Made by a program: the position numbers and the translations under genes
Notes under the pieces: generated by a model
Told to the model about the DNA's origin: nothing
Seen by the model: the letters and a program-made list of their open reading frames with translations, nothing else
Databases searched by the model: none
Origin: Eledone cirrhosa
Taxonomy: Eukaryota > Mollusca > Cephalopoda > Octopoda > Eledonidae
Direction of reading: 5' to 3'
Assembly: GCA_964016885.1 (NCBI GenBank)
Contig: OZ024743.1
Location: 127,505,365 to 127,569,364 of the forward strand
Length of the DNA: 64,000 nt
Shown: positions 1 to 11,870 of the stretch, one piece after another
Numbering within the stretch: position 1 is the first letter of the stretch
Layout: every line of letters begins with the position of its first letter

Positions 1-189
1 AAATAAAATTTTAAAAAAATATATAATTACAACCAAATTTATCAAGAAATAACTTTAATTTAATATTATGGGAAAGTTTGAAAAGAAAAGAGAGAGAGAG
101 AGAAATTAGTTTAATGTTTGTAGGTGTAATGTACTTATTTATTTGGTTTATGCTCCATGAATATATGGAGTTTAAACAACAACAACAGC

Positions 190-348
190 AGATGTGAATA
201 TGCTGATGATGATGGTGGTGGTGATGATGTTGATGAATATATACATGTGTGCGTGTGTATATATTATATATAACATATATATATATATATGTGTGCATAT
301 ATATGTATATATATATATATATATATGCATATATGTGTGCATATATAT

Positions 349-397
<49 letters not shown>

Positions 398-470
398 ATA
401 TTATATAAAATAACATATGCTTACATATATATCATATAATATATAATGTTCATAATCTTCCATTTTTCTT
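190..470. repeat. GATGGT/TA microsatellite tract
   Basis: A short GATGATGGT trinucleotide run (about 200-236) passes into an almost pure TA/TGTA tract up to about 450. Open frames here on both strands are low-complexity artefacts of the repeat. The flanking 1-190 is AT-rich and shows no recognisable gene. Confidence 0.9.
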
Positions 471-1165
471 AATTTTATCTAAATATATATCATTTCTTCT
501 TCTCTATCTCTATCATTCCCCCACCCTCTGTCTTTACCATTGCCCCTCCTTTTCTCTCTACCATTCCTATCACTCTCTCTCTCTCTCCACGATTCTCACT
601 TCCTCTCTCTTTACCATTTCCTCTATTTCTTCATACACACACCCTCCTCTCATGTCTACTCCAATATTTTATGTCTACCATTTTTTTCTCTCATTCATCC
701 TCTGATTTTCCTTTAAATCCATCAAAAGAGCATCAAGGACCATTATTCCAAAGGCATTTATCCTGGCACAAATCTCAAAGGATTCTTTATTTTTCATAAA
801 AATACTTTTAAAAAAATATATTCATCAAAACTTCCAAAACATTTTTCTTTTCTTTTTCCCGTTTTTCCCACCATTAGTAACAGTTAAAAATTCAGGAGAA
901 AAAAAAAATTTGTTTATGTATGTATTTATCAATTAGAATAATTAGCATTTTGTTTATTTCTATTTCTTTGTTGTTTTTTTTTTGTTTTATATTCTTCTGT
1001 TTCTTTTTTGTCTGCTTCAATCATTCACTTTCAGTAAGTCAACCACAGAATCAAGGAACACTCTCAAAATTATGAGTTTGTCTATCTACACCCACTTACC
1101 TATCTATCTGCCGGTCTGTCTATGTGTCCTTATATATCATCTCTGCTTCAGTGATTTTCCACAAA
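471..1165. other. Gene-free, pyrimidine-rich stretch
   Basis: Roughly 480-690 is a CT-rich strand with repeated 'ctctctctaccatt'-type units, followed by A/T-rich sequence with homopolymer runs. I see no coding, RNA or transposon signature here. Confidence 0.6.
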
Positions 1166-1169
1166 CTAT

Positions 1170-1171
1170 AA

Positions 1172-1227
<56 letters not shown>

Positions 1228-1330
1228 CATACATACATTTCTTTATCTTTATCTCTTTATTTACCCATGCGTGTATGTATGTATGTATATATATATATAT
1301 ACATAAACATACATGTACACATAGGTAAAG
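1170..1330. repeat. (TA)n microsatellite
   Basis: About 45 bp of near-perfect TA repeat (1,175-1,221) is followed by GTAT/TATA repeats to about 1,330. Confidence 0.9.
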
Positions 1331-1439
1331 AAAGATAACTATATATGTATATGTTTCTATTTTTTTTCTGTTAGTACCATTTGATGCTTGCTCCACTGCT
1401 TTCTACTATCAAGATTTCAATATCATCGAGGTGCCCCTC

Positions 1440-1640
1440 TCACCCTAGACTTCTGGGGCCCTCAGGAGTTGTTTCTCTCATTTCTACCCCTAGGGTCCCT
1501 CTCTTATTAAAGAGTGCCCTGACTCCCATAGTTTAGTATCATCAACCCCTAGCTCTGTTTTTTCTCTCATTACTATCCAGGGGTTGACTCATCTTAAAAG
1601 ATGCCCTTGCCCTGATTCTCAGAGGATTCATGTTTTTTTT
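1440..1640. repeat. Imperfect ~105-bp direct repeat pair
   Basis: Two adjacent related units share the order 'ttctctcatt...tac/tat...agggt/ggggt...ctcttat/catctta...aaag..tgccct'. The units begin near 1,465 and 1,558. They probably represent a tandemly duplicated repeat fragment. No coding potential was seen. Confidence 0.5.
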
Positions 1641-2230
1641 TTTGTTTTTTTTTCCGGAATAAAGCTATAACTTTACATCAAGCCACAATATATCCAAGAT
1701 ATTTCTCTAGATTCACACACAGAACTCTCTTCTACCATCATGTATGTATATTAAAAGTAACCATGTTTGACCAAGTCATCAACTTCCTTAACAAAACCCG
1801 TATCTCCTTAAAAGAATACCAAAAAATTAAGTTAATCTTTTTAGATATTTGTTTGCATTTTTAAAATGTTTTTTCTATTTTATTTATTCATCTTTTTTTT
1901 ATATCTGAAACTTAATCCTCTAATAATGGAATTATTATTTTGTTTGTCTTATAATATATTTAATTATTCAACAAAGGGATGCAAGGGGTATTTTAAAATA
2001 TCCCTAAAAATGGCTGTTCTTTTTTTTTCTCACTCATTCCTCCCCCACCCCAACTCTAAAGAATTATAAGAACTGATTTACAAGAAGAAGCTGCAATGGA
2101 AGAAATTATTTTATTTAAAAGGTTTTGGGTATCATATTCAGAATTCTTGGGTATTTTATTAAATAAATGAGTCTTTAATTTCAGTTCTGAGATTATTTTC
2201 TTCGAAATACTCTTAACCAGTTTGTGTTTG
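1641..2230. other. Gene-free AT-rich stretch
   Basis: T-rich sequence with short homopolymers. I found no convincing open frame, splice context or element termini. Confidence 0.55.
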
Positions 2231-2383
2231 CGTGGCTGTGTGTTTGTGTGTATGTATGTAAGTGTGTGTGTATGTTTTCTGTGTTACCAAACTACTGAAA
2301 AACTTTTTTTCAATTTAGATATATAAATATGTATGTATGCATAATTACATACGTACATACACACACAGACACATACACACACA

Positions 2384-2432
<49 letters not shown>
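2231..2432. repeat. GT/TA microsatellites
   Basis: A TGTGTGTATG-type tract lies at 2,235-2,275, and CACACA followed by a 40-bp TA run lies at about 2,355-2,428. Confidence 0.85.
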
Positions 2433-2433
<1 letters not shown>

Positions 2434-2650
2434 CAACAAGTGTTAGCTATTTGCAGTATGAGTTTCATCTATTCAGAGCTACCAGTTGAATGAGCCCCAT
2501 GGAGTGAAACTTATATTCCAAGCAACTGCCACTCATTGATATGAAATAAACTATCCCACTCTACCCTGTGTATAGAGCTCTGTTATCATATAAAGTTTGT
2601 ATTCTGTAAAACATATTACAGTACATATCCTACAACCACATTCTGATACA

Positions 2651-2790
<140 letters not shown>

Positions 2791-3504
2791 GTGGGATCCA
2801 CATTGTTAAATGACAATTATTGTGTATATTTTCTTTCTATAGCAGCAGTGCGACATTGATGGAAGTAATTGAGTTACTTCCCCTTGAAACTTAACTTTTT
2901 AAACCACACGCAGAACGTTAGAAGCATCGAGTTACTTCCCCTGAAAACTTTTAATAACTCTCTCAAAGAAATGTGAAAAACTATTTGTTTTAAGAATTCT
3001 TATATCCGTGACAAATGTAATTTGTTATCAAAGTAGAAAGGGAAATGCCATATTCTTAATAAATATAATTTTTTTGTTATTTATTTATTTTCTTTATAAC
3101 ATTTTGAGCATTATATATTATATTTTTAACTTTTTGTATATTTGAACCAACAATGCACTGATCCGGATCATATAACACAAAATATCTTGTTCTATTCTTT
3201 AATAGTTCCACACATTCGCTAGAAATTTATAGAGCCTGAAAAGATGAAAAGCAAAGTTGATCACGGTTAGTTTTGAACTAAATGTGTAGTGAACAGGAAC
3301 AAATAGCAAAGCATTTAATTCAATGCCATAATGACTGTAATTTCTAACTCCTGCTAGGAGTTGCGATCGATCGATAGTGTCATCAATGAAGAACCAGAGG
3401 TTCTTTTATTGGTGGAGATTTGTGTAAATTGAATAGTGATGTTACAAATGGTAAATTATGGATATCGCACACACATATGCACAAATCTACTTTTGTATAT
3501 ATAT
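2791..3504. other. Gene-free stretch
   Basis: The unit 'gagttacttcccct' appears twice (about 2,870 and 2,930) and suggests an old repeat. A GATCGATCGAT run lies near 3,365. No gene is recognised. Confidence 0.5.
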
Positions 3505-3527
3505 ATATTATTATTATTATTATTATT
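3505..3527. repeat. (ATT)n flank of a Dong/R4-like insertion
   Basis: Seven ATT units directly abut the 3' end of the minus-strand LINE that follows. A second, longer ATT tract lies at the other edge of the insertion (6,029-6,076). Elements of the Dong lineage are known to target TAA repeats. Confidence 0.8.
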
Positions 3528-4320
3528 GTTCTTTGAGTCTCAGTCATTGATGTTATTTAACTGGAAAGTTTGTTGAAATGAATATCAAGCCACTACCTGC
3601 AGCCTCAGATATTCAGGACGTATCGGGGGGTTCTTGCTATTCCCAGCAAGCATGCCTTTTGAAGTGTTCCACAAAGCGGGGCGGGACCAATTTTCTTTAA
3701 CCATCCTTGGAAACTCTTTGAGATAGTACCTAGTGCGCCTATGACAATCGGGACCACTTTGACTTCATGGCAGTTCCAAATCCTTTTTACCTCCCACTTT
3801 AAGTCCTGGTATCGGTTAATTTTCTCCCTCTCCTTCTCTCTTGTGTCGAATGGGCAGGCACGATCTTTTTTCCCTTGTCCAAAACCACTAGGTCAGGTCT
3901 ATTGTGTTCCAGTTTCTTGTCCGTCGGTATCCTAAAATCCCACAGCACCTTCACCTGATCGTTTTCTATCACCGACTCTGGCTTATGCTCATACCACTTT
4001 TCAGAATGTGGTAAATTGTTTACTTTGCCTAGGTGCCAGTGGATCACCCTGCTCATCACATCATGTCTCCAGCCCTTATAGTGAGTCTGGGCTAGGTGTT
4101 TACACTCGGATACAATGTGAGCCACAGTCTCCTCTCTCTCTCCACAAATCCTACACAGTGCGCTAGCCTCCTCCTTGTAAATATGGTGTTTCAGCCACTT
4201 CGTTTTGAGGGCCTGCTCTTGCGCAGCCATTAGCATTCCTTCTGTAGCCTTTTTAAGGTATCCTCATTTCAATCAGTTCCATGTCTGTGGATCTCTGAAT
4301 TCAGTTTTCTCAAAGAAGGT
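3528..4320 (-). mobile_element. Dong/R4-like LINE, C-terminal and 3' part
   Basis: The minus-strand frame 4,236-3,799 encodes the C-terminal part of a restriction-enzyme-like-endonuclease (RLE) non-LTR retrotransposon. A CCHC knuckle is visible (CRIC..8..H..4..C), followed by a KPES...DFRIPTDK...RPDLVV stretch that resembles the RLE nuclease core. Upstream, up to about 4,320, the reading TFFEKTEFRDPQ...KKATEGMLMAAQEQALK is broken by stops. The element is dead. The clade call rests on domain order and the ATT-repeat target, and is an inference from family knowledge. Confidence 0.7.
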
Positions 4321-4531
4321 TCTGATCTTTCTTGTTTGTTGTTTCCCCATTGTCTGCTTCGGATGGTTCCTCCGTTCTCTCAACCTCTTCACCTTCATTT
4401 CCCACTGGCTCGTTTGCCTGGCATACTCCACTCTCCATTTCCAACCTAATCTCTCTGCTCAGTTCCTCCAGTTCCAGCTCGCTTATCCACCCATTAGTTC
4501 TTATTACCCGAGCCTGCCCGGCAAATTTTTG
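4321..4531 (-). mobile_element. Displaced N-terminal piece of the same LINE
   Basis: On the minus strand this 211-bp block reads KFAGQARVIRTNGWISELEL... followed by an acidic stretch, typical of the ORF N-terminus of R4/Dong-like elements. It lies between two copies of the 14-mer ttctcaaagaaggt (4,307-4,320 and 4,532-4,545), so the 5' part of the ORF has been joined to the C-terminal part with the middle missing. Confidence 0.55.
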
Positions 4532-6028
4532 TTCTCAAAGAAGGTACATTGGGAAGCTTGAGTCCCTACTGAATGGGACACTAAAAAGCATAGACACTAG
4601 AAATAGACTGGAAATAAAGTACAAAACTAGGAGGAAAAAGCTAAATATTATCATAGAGGAACTGAAGCAACGCATTGTAGCAAAGAGTGCAAAGATTAGG
4701 CGATACGAGAGCAGAGTCAGTCAGTATAGACAGAACCGCATGTTTAACAACAACCAGAAGATGTTGTTTGGACAGCTTGAAGGGAAAGAAAGAGGCAACG
4801 ACTTGATCCCTGAGGTGGAACAAACTAAGACATTCTGGAGAGGAATATGGGAGCAGGATGTTAAACATAATGATCAGGCAGTGTGAATTGAGACAGTACA
4901 AAAGGAGATTAGTGAACAGGCACACCAACAAACTGATTTGAGTATCACAGTTGAAACTCTTAACAAACATTGTGTCTGAGGAAATCTACCATCACCTCCA
5001 CATAAACAACTTGTTACCGGGCGAACAGAAAGGATGCCGAAAGAAGTCCCGTGGTACAAAGGACCAGTTACTTATTGATAAGATGGTAATGAGGAATTGC
5101 AAGAGGAGACACACTGGTCTTGCCATGGGATGAATAGACTACAAAAAGGCATTTGACATGGTACCTCATTCTTGAATCACCAAAAGCCTAGAGATCTTCA
5201 AGGTGGCAGATAACATCAGACAGTTGTTGAGCAAAAGTATGAAGTCCGGGAAAACAGAGTTAACATCAGTTGGAGAATCCTTGGGAGGCGTGAAGATCAA
5301 GAGAGGTATCTTCCAGGGAGATAGTCTGTCCCCTCTGTTGTTTGTCCTTGCCCTGATGCCCCTGACCATTATACTGCGAAAAGTGAGAGCAGGATACAAG
5401 TTGGGAAAGGGAGAGCTTACCATCAACCACCTCTTCATGGACGATCTTAAGCTCTTCGGGAAGAGTGAGAAGGAGTTGGATGTGCTTGTTGACACTGTCC
5501 GTATTTTCAACAATGATATATATATGCAATTTGGTATTAGTAAGTGTGGAGTCCTTGTGATGAAGAGGGATAAATTGAGCAGAAGCAACGGAATCCTGGT
5601 ACCAACAGGTGAGATGATAAAGGAAATTGACACTGAAGAAGGATACAAATATTTCTGAACAGTAGGAATGCCATAAGTGCAGTAAATTCCCGAGCTGTGT
5701 CTATTATTAGGTACAGTGCGGGAATTCTGAGATGGAATGTTGCTGAACAAAAAGAAATGGATAGGAAGACTAGGAAGCTATTGACTATCTACAACATGTT
5801 CCACAAGAGGAGTGATGTAGATAGACTCTACTTAAGGAGATCTGAAGGTGGAAGAGGTCTTATCAGCATAGAGGACTGTGTTCAGATGGAGAAAAACAAC
5901 CTACACAAATACGTGACTGATAGTAGGGAGTCAATGCTCAGAATTGTACTGAAGGAGAGGACAATAGACCAGGGGATGTCCAAGAAGGAAATAACAAGGA
6001 GAAAGAGCAACCTTCTTTGAAAAAACTG
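4532..6028 (+). mobile_element. Dong/R4-like LINE, inverted middle (RT) part
   Basis: On the plus strand, frames with stops and shifts cover the linker (IEELKQRIVAKSAKIRRYES...) and the reverse transcriptase. Visible are KKAFDMVPHS near 5,145, GIFQGDSLSPLLFVLALMPL at about 5,310-5,365, and FMDDLKLF (the YADD-box equivalent) near 5,435. The tail reads KKEITRRKSNLL. It stops at the same TFFEKTE sequence with which the minus-strand C-terminal part begins. Together the pieces form one rearranged insertion. Non-functional. Confidence 0.7.
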
Positions 6029-6029
6029 A

Positions 6030-6073
<44 letters not shown>

Positions 6074-6085
6074 TACTACTACGAC
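6029..6085. repeat. (ATT)n microsatellite, right flank of insertion
   Basis: About 16 ATT units followed by ACT units close the Dong/R4-like insertion on the right. Confidence 0.9.
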
Positions 6086-6552
6086 GCCATACCAGGAACG
6101 TACGTTTCGTTGGCTTGGAGGACTAACTTTTTCAACCTGTGTCAGTGGAAGTGAACCAGGATATATATATTTATTTGAGTGTGATTTCACGAAAGAATGA
6201 GCCGTCGATATGTAAGACAGATGTAATTTATGTATTCTAATAAATGGTATGAGTAATATATATCTATTTTATAGGCATTTTTGACAAAGGTAGCCAAATG
6301 TATGTATTTTCCACTATCAGGCGTTGTATATTCGTCTCATCATAGGTAATTGTTAGAACTGATGAGTAGCGCTGAGAGGATGAGCATGCAAACTCTGGAA
6401 ATGGAGAATATGTACAAGAACAAAGTATCAATATAACATCGATTCCAGATTCGGGTCCGATCACTACCGACTGTATCTTGAGCTTGTCGATTCTGAAATG
6501 CACGCCACGTGTGAATATTGGTGTTATATTGACACTTCGTTTCTGCTCTTTC
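6086..6552. other. Gene-free stretch
   Basis: No element ends or coding similarity recognised; it contains short TA runs. Confidence 0.5.
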
Positions 6553-6705
6553 CAGCATAGTTACGTCCCTTTACAGTCTGAGTTCAAATCCCGCCGAGGT
6601 TAACTTTGCCTTTCATCCTTACGGGGCCGATAAAATAAAGTACCAGTAATGTACTGGGTATTTGATGGCCTTGTGCCAAATGTAGAAACAATTATTATTA
6701 TTACT
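6553..6705 (+). mobile_element. tRNA-derived SINE, 5'-truncated
   Basis: Matches the body of the SINE family seen complete at 32,312-32,510: a B-box-like gagttcaaatcccgccgagg, then tttgcctttcatccttacgg, ataaaataaagtaccagtaa and gccttgtgccaaatgtagaa, ending in an ATT tail. The A-box region is missing. Confidence 0.85.
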
Positions 6706-6837
6706 TTGCTTCTTACGGACACCGATAATAGTGACAACCCAAACGTAGAATCCTACATAGGTAGCCAGATCCACACAGTAGCATCGAGTGCTCAAATTGG
6801 TGAACCATCAGTAAATAGATATTACAATCCAAAAACT

Positions 6838-7232
6838 ATATATATATATATATATAGTACAATGAAAGTTTTTAAAAAATATATAAAAATAAACGAATAC
6901 TAATTTAACGCTCAGAAGTGAAAATAAGGTTTCGAGAGTAATAAAAAAGGGAGACTGGAAGAGAATCGATAAAAACATGTATATATCATTTGCTAAGGCT
7001 ATTTGTATTTGGTTCCTAAAACTTTGTGTATATGATTGCTTTGATATTACTAAATAGACATGGCTGTTGTGATAAAAGAAAATGAACTGTTGGGCACCTC
7101 TGTAGCTTTTGACTAAAAAACATTCCCTCATCTCACTTTTGGTTTCGACAGTAAGTGTTCCAGGAGGAGATTTGTCTGCTGTCTCTAACAGTTCTAACTG
7201 CGTAGAGATTCCCTTATTAGACGACTTCTTCT
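6838..7232. other. Gene-free stretch with TA repeat
   Basis: A short TA repeat lies at 6,838-6,856. The rest shows no recognisable coding or repeat family. Confidence 0.5.
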
Positions 7233-7990
7233 TCTTCTTCCTGATAGGGTCATGGGGGCAGGGTCCTCAAACACACCTTCTAGCAGGTTCTATCACAAGC
7301 AACCGTTTCCAACTGATCCAGCTAGATTCCCAAGCGTGACCAGCCCAGTTCATGGATGTTCTCCAACCATCTTGTTCGAGGTCTACACCCGGGCCTCATG
7401 TCGGTTGGTTTTGCTCGTAAAATCTATCCCGCGATTCTTTCCTGAGACATTCTAACCACATTCCCATAGTATCGGAGCTGTGATTTCTCAATTCGGAAAA
7501 GCAGCAACTCTCTGATCTCCAAGCTACACGCTCGATCCAGTAACGTTACTCCAAAGCGCTTTCGGAGGAACCCCATTTCGACCGCTTATATTCGTGATCG
7601 TATTCTATCGGTCATTACCTAAGATTCATCACCATAGGTAAAGGTTGGCATGAATAGCGAGTTTGACTTTTACGCCTACCTCACTTCTTTTGATTACAGA
7701 ATGTTGAAGCTGGCGCATCATTGCTCTAGCTTCTGCAATTCTTGCACTTAGTTCAGCCTCCTGCCTACCATCACTCGTGAACACAGCCCGAGATACTTCT
7801 CTACCTGCTTCGCTGAAACTCCATTCCCATATAGAGTGCACTGCGCGGGCTTCCTTGAGAAGACGAGTGTCTCAGTTTTCGCAGCACTGATTTCCATTCC
7901 AGCCATGCAGCATCAAACATATCCAATTCAATTTGGAGATCACCTGCTGTCGAGTTAAGTAATACCATATCGTCTGCAAATTCCAGACTA
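7233..7990 (-). mobile_element. LINE reverse transcriptase 3' fragment
   Basis: Read on the minus strand from about 7,990, the sequence gives LEFADDMVLLNSTAGDLQIEL, an RT palm box (FADD) followed by the thumb region. Further on is GREVSRAVFTSDGRQEAELSAR, typical of the post-RT region of RTE-like LINEs. The 3' end near 7,239 is a GAAGAA repeat. Multiple stops and frameshifts are present. A strongly 5'-truncated dead copy. Confidence 0.65.
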
Positions 7991-8526
7991 TTTTTTTTAT
8001 TTATTTATGTTTTGAAGTTATCTCCCTTGCTTTCAAGTTCAACAATATTTATCTCCCATAGATAAAGATGTTTCGATTAATCAAAGCTATCGTACTAACT
8101 ACATTGACAATGTTAACCCTTATTTCATTAAATGCAACTCAATATATATTTTAGCCTTATTTTCTGAACTCAAATAATACTAACACGGTTTCAGTTTATC
8201 ACAAAAGGAGAGAACCGGTGATCAGAACAAAAGACAAAAGACAATCAAAAATCAGGAAGAAGAGGGGTGCTGGTGGTGCTTGTGGCACTAGTAGCCGTCT
8301 CCGTTGTATTCGATTTAAATCATGAATAAATGTTTCCAGCCGAGTGACTTCTGTTAAATACACCCTAGAATCAATGGGCGATGTTTAACGAGGAAATGTA
8401 TTGAAATGATAGTTGCGGTGGTGACATTGGTCGTGGTCGTGGTCTTCGTCGTACTCATGTTTATAGTTGTGGTGTTGTTAAACCAGGAAGTGTATTGAAC
8501 TGATCCAAACATTATAACTATGTAAT
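7991..8526. other. Gene-free stretch
   Basis: Includes a GTGGTCGTGG-type run near 8,420-8,470. I recognise no gene or element. Confidence 0.5.
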
Positions 8527-9150
8527 CATTTCAGTGGATGAAGCATGACTGAATGATTAAGGAGTTCGTGTTGCAATCATTACACCTCAGTTTCGATCCC
8601 ACTACATAACAACAACTCGTGCCTTATGAGTGAAATTGGCTAGATGGAAACTGTTTGGAAGCCCACCTGGATGGTACCTGTAATTCACACACCCTGACAC
8701 GCTGAGTCTCCTTGAGAATTACGTCATGAGTACGCATGTGTTTGGAATACTCAACTATTTAAACGTTAATTTCAGAGCAAACTGTTCTGTTAATCCAGAG
8801 GTTCTCAAACTTTTAGGACCACCGCCCCTGTCATGGTCACGTAATACCATCAGTGCCCCCACCCCTATTTCCAGAGAGACCTGCCTACATGCAAATTATG
8901 AATAATATATAATAAATAAAATCGTTAATTTATATATAATAAATAACATAATATATACCATATATAAACAAATATTATATATTTTTTATTTTACTACATT
9001 TGATATTTAATATACTATTATATCATCTCAAACCCCAGCGCCCCTTGGTCCTTCTCAATGCCCCCGGGGGAGGGGGTAGCACCCAATTTGAGGACCTCTG
9101 TTAATCAAATAACTGGAACAGTCATCACTGAAACCGACTGGGGCCCATTC
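8527..9150 (+). mobile_element. tRNA-headed SINE (second family), interrupted
   Basis: A tRNA-like head (TGACTGAATGATTAAGG, later cagtttcgatcccac as B box) is followed by a body 'gtgccttatgagtgaaattg...tggaatactcaactattt...ctgttaatc'. The body resumes at 9,107 (aaataactggaac) after a hAT MITE. Related bodies occur at 31,320, 58,910 and 60,130. It is non-coding and needs a LINE in trans to move. Confidence 0.6.
8796..9098. mobile_element. hAT-type MITE nested in the SINE
   Basis: The 303-bp insert begins cagaggttctcaaactt and ends aatttgaggacctc(tg), giving inverted termini. It is flanked by the identical 8-mer TGTTAATC (8,788-8,795 and 9,099-9,106); an 8-bp duplication is the hallmark of hAT elements. 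No transposase. The exact right boundary is ambiguous by 2 bp because the duplication overlaps the terminal CTG. Confidence 0.75.
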
Positions 9151-9216
9151 CATTCCATTCGTCCAATGACAATGACAGTACAGTGCTGAACAATAAAGTT
9201 TGTGGCATTTTTTAAA

Positions 9217-9335
9217 CCATGTTTATATCCTGAGCTCAAATCCAGCCAAGGTCAATTTTGTCTTTCACCATTCTGGAGACAATAAAATAATTAGCAACCA
9301 TGTATTAGAATAGATACCAAATCACATAAAACAAC
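9217..9335 (+). mobile_element. Old SINE remnant
   Basis: Weak match to the SINE body: gagctcaaatccagccaagg, ttttgtctttcaccattctg and agacaataaaata. Diverged and lacking a clear head. Confidence 0.5.
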
Positions 9336-9353
9336 CACTTACTCTATGATAGA

Positions 9354-9766
9354 AAGATGTTTGTCTTAAAATGTTTATATCTATCTAAAAAGCTACCATC
9401 ATAATTTTATGTAAGAATATTTTCTAAATATCAACTTAATAATTCTTTCTAACATTGGGGGTGGTGAGAAAGTTGATTAAATAAATCTCAGTACTTGACT
9501 GGTACGTTATTGTATCAACCCAGAACAATTAAAAAGCTAAGTTGACTTTAGCAGCATTTGAACTGAGAAGGTTAACAAATACTGTAACACATTTGTCTGA
9601 CAATCTAATAACTCTGCTGCCATACCATTGCCCTTACACCAACTTAATCATGAAAAAGCTGGTTATATTACTAAATACCTCTGAATTCTTGATTATTTTT
9701 AAATTATTTGAAAACTGAAGATTGTGATTTTCTTTATAAATATGGTAGTGAAAGGGTTAAAAGCTT
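9354..9766. mobile_element. ttaaccc-type MITE, interrupted
   Basis: Shares ordered blocks with 60,858-61,102: 'accatcataattttatgtaa', then 'ttatattactaaatacctct', 'gaattcttgattatttttaa' and a terminal 'atatggtagtgaaagggtta'. An old SINE in minus orientation (about 9,465-9,645) splits it. Non-coding. Confidence 0.6.
9465..9645 (-). mobile_element. Old SINE nested in MITE
   Basis: The minus-strand reading contains the SINE landmarks in reverse (tttgaactgagaaggttaac; ctaataactctgctgcca). It interrupts the MITE blocks described for 9,354-9,766. Confidence 0.45.
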
Positions 9767-9861
9767 TTGCTGTCCCAATAAAATGTATTGACTCTGTGCT
9801 AAAAATAGATAATAATATGAAAAATGGAAGAGGAACACCAATGTTTCAAGATTGGTGGAGT

Positions 9862-9995
9862 GGTTGAAATAGTACACCAGCCAGAAAATCATCTCTATAT
9901 TCTGAGTTCAAATTATGCAAAGGTAAACTGTCATTTTTCATCCTGGAGTCAATTCAATGACTATACACTCATAATAATGTGAAATGAATCAATAT
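9862..9995 (+). mobile_element. Old SINE remnant
   Basis: Contains ttggtggagtggttgaaata, gagttcaaattatgcaaagg and tttttcatcctggagtcaat, a diverged SINE-like order. Confidence 0.45.
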
Positions 9996-10017
9996 AAATG
10001 GTACTCCAGTAGACAAG

Positions 10018-10650
10018 TAATACAGTATCAAACTAAATGTTACTATACAATATTAAAGGGTACATCACTGTATTAAATGGTACAGTATTACATTAAAAAG
10101 TACAGTACTACATTAAATGGTACAGTAGTATACTAAATAGTTCAGTACTACATTAAATGGTACAGTAGCAAACTAAATAGCATAGTAGTAAACTAAATGG
10201 TACAATATTACACTAAGTAGTACAGTATTACACAAAATACTACAGTACCACATTAAATTGCACAGTACTACACTAAATGGTATAGTATCACACTAAATTG
10301 CACAGTACTACACTAAACAGCATAGTATCACACTAAATGGTATGTTACTACATTAAATAGTACAGTATTACACTAAATAGTACAGTACTTCACTAAATGG
10401 TACAGTATTACACTAAAAGGTACAGTATTACACTAAATTGCACAGTACTACACTAAACAGTATAGTATTACACTAAAAGGTACAGTATTACACTAAATAG
10501 TACAGTACTACACTAAATAGTACAGTACTACAGTAAAAGATTTAGTATCGCACTAAAATGGTATCTTTTTAGACTATCTGGTATAGAGTTTGAGTAACAG
10601 GGTTAGCGCTACACAAACTTGTACAGAACCACACTAAATAGTACAATACA
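10018..10650. repeat. 20-bp minisatellite
   Basis: Around 28 imperfect tandem copies of tacagtactacactaaatgg. Variants alternate agtacta/agtatta and aatgg/aatag/attgc. Regular from about 10,060 to 10,545, with outlying units up to 10,650. No spacers, so not a CRISPR array. Confidence 0.9.
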
Positions 10651-11776
10651 GAGAGATGAACATTTTAGCTCCTTCAAGACTGGCGAAAGGGAGTGTCAAA
10701 GTTTTCTCCAGACAGTGGTCCTGACACAAATATGTGCAAAAAAGTGGATTTCATTAAACGCATCCATGAGTTAGTGGGTGATGTAAACGGCTACAGATTA
10801 AATCTATTATCCAAAACAGGAACGCTATTTTCAGCAGGTTTCAATACGGTTGATGGGAATTGTACAATTGCTTACCTTGCCAATCTTGTCCTAAGCACCA
10901 CTGTTGTCTAGTTGCATAATCCACGAATCCTATTCACCCAAATTCTGGTCGGAAAATCAAGGTTTCGTACAGGCTCATAGACCCACGTCTGTTTGGTAAA
11001 GATCCTCATGAGGAAAGGGGTCCTGTTGTTTTTCCCTTCCATTCAAGTGATGTCGCTAGCCCTGTTACTTCCGGTGTACCACACATAACCCCATACACCA
11101 TTATGAAAATTTGAAGTTGAAAATGTAATCATCCCAACTATAACATCTGGATATTTGCACTTTTAGCAAAATGCCTCTGTCCAGTTTTCTGTCTTCAAGT
11201 TTTGTACATGTTTAGCCTATAGCTTAATCTCAGACCATATGTTGAAATGAAAGCAATTACACCACGGAAGAGTCATTTTAGTTATTAAAAACACACAAAA
11301 GCTGTTAACTTCAAATTTTCATTATGTTTCTTACGCCAACCAGATGTTCGAATTTTTAGGTACAGACTTACAGTTTTCTACATAAATGGCAACCGGTTAC
11401 CAGGAACAATTCAGCGTAATGTCTAATGCACACGCCCGGCATCCGAGAGATGCGGATTTTGATTTCTTGCGAACACCTCTGTCTACTTTTTTACATCACT
11501 GAGGGTTCTTTACCAGATTTTCTCAACTATTAATCATACAGATTGACTATTGTTACAGCAATTTACGTTGAGATGAGTACATTTCAACTTTCAAAATTCC
11601 AAAAGAACGTCTGAATTTCACAACATCAAACTTCCTACTCTTGAAAATCCAAGAGCAGGCCTCTCTTCAACATGTAAACCGGCAAATGAAAATGTTTGTC
11701 CTTGTGATTTGAACAGGTTCGGATTTGATCAATCCTATTGACTTTTGGAATGACTGGGAGAGTTTGTCTAAAACTC
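10651..11776. other. Mostly gene-free stretch
   Basis: A 72-codon open frame (10,693-10,911, plus) encodes no family I recognise and has no support beyond being open. The rest shows no repeat or gene signature. Confidence 0.4.
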
Positions 11777-11806
11777 CTCCTCCTCCTCCACCACCTCCTC
11801 CTCCTC

Positions 11807-11849
<43 letters not shown>

Positions 11850-11870
11850 CACTACTACCACAACTACTAA
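11777..11870. repeat. CTC/CTA trinucleotide repeat
   Basis: (CTC)n runs into (CTA)n and (CCA/CTA)n. The poly-Leu, poly-Ser and poly-Val frames across it are artefacts. Confidence 0.9.

Noticed and set aside
10018..10650. CRISPR-like array
   Set aside because: Head-to-tail 20-bp units without spacers, in a eukaryotic context: a minisatellite.
10693..10911. 72-codon ORF as a gene
   Set aside because: No recognisable family, no splice context, and length is within chance expectation.
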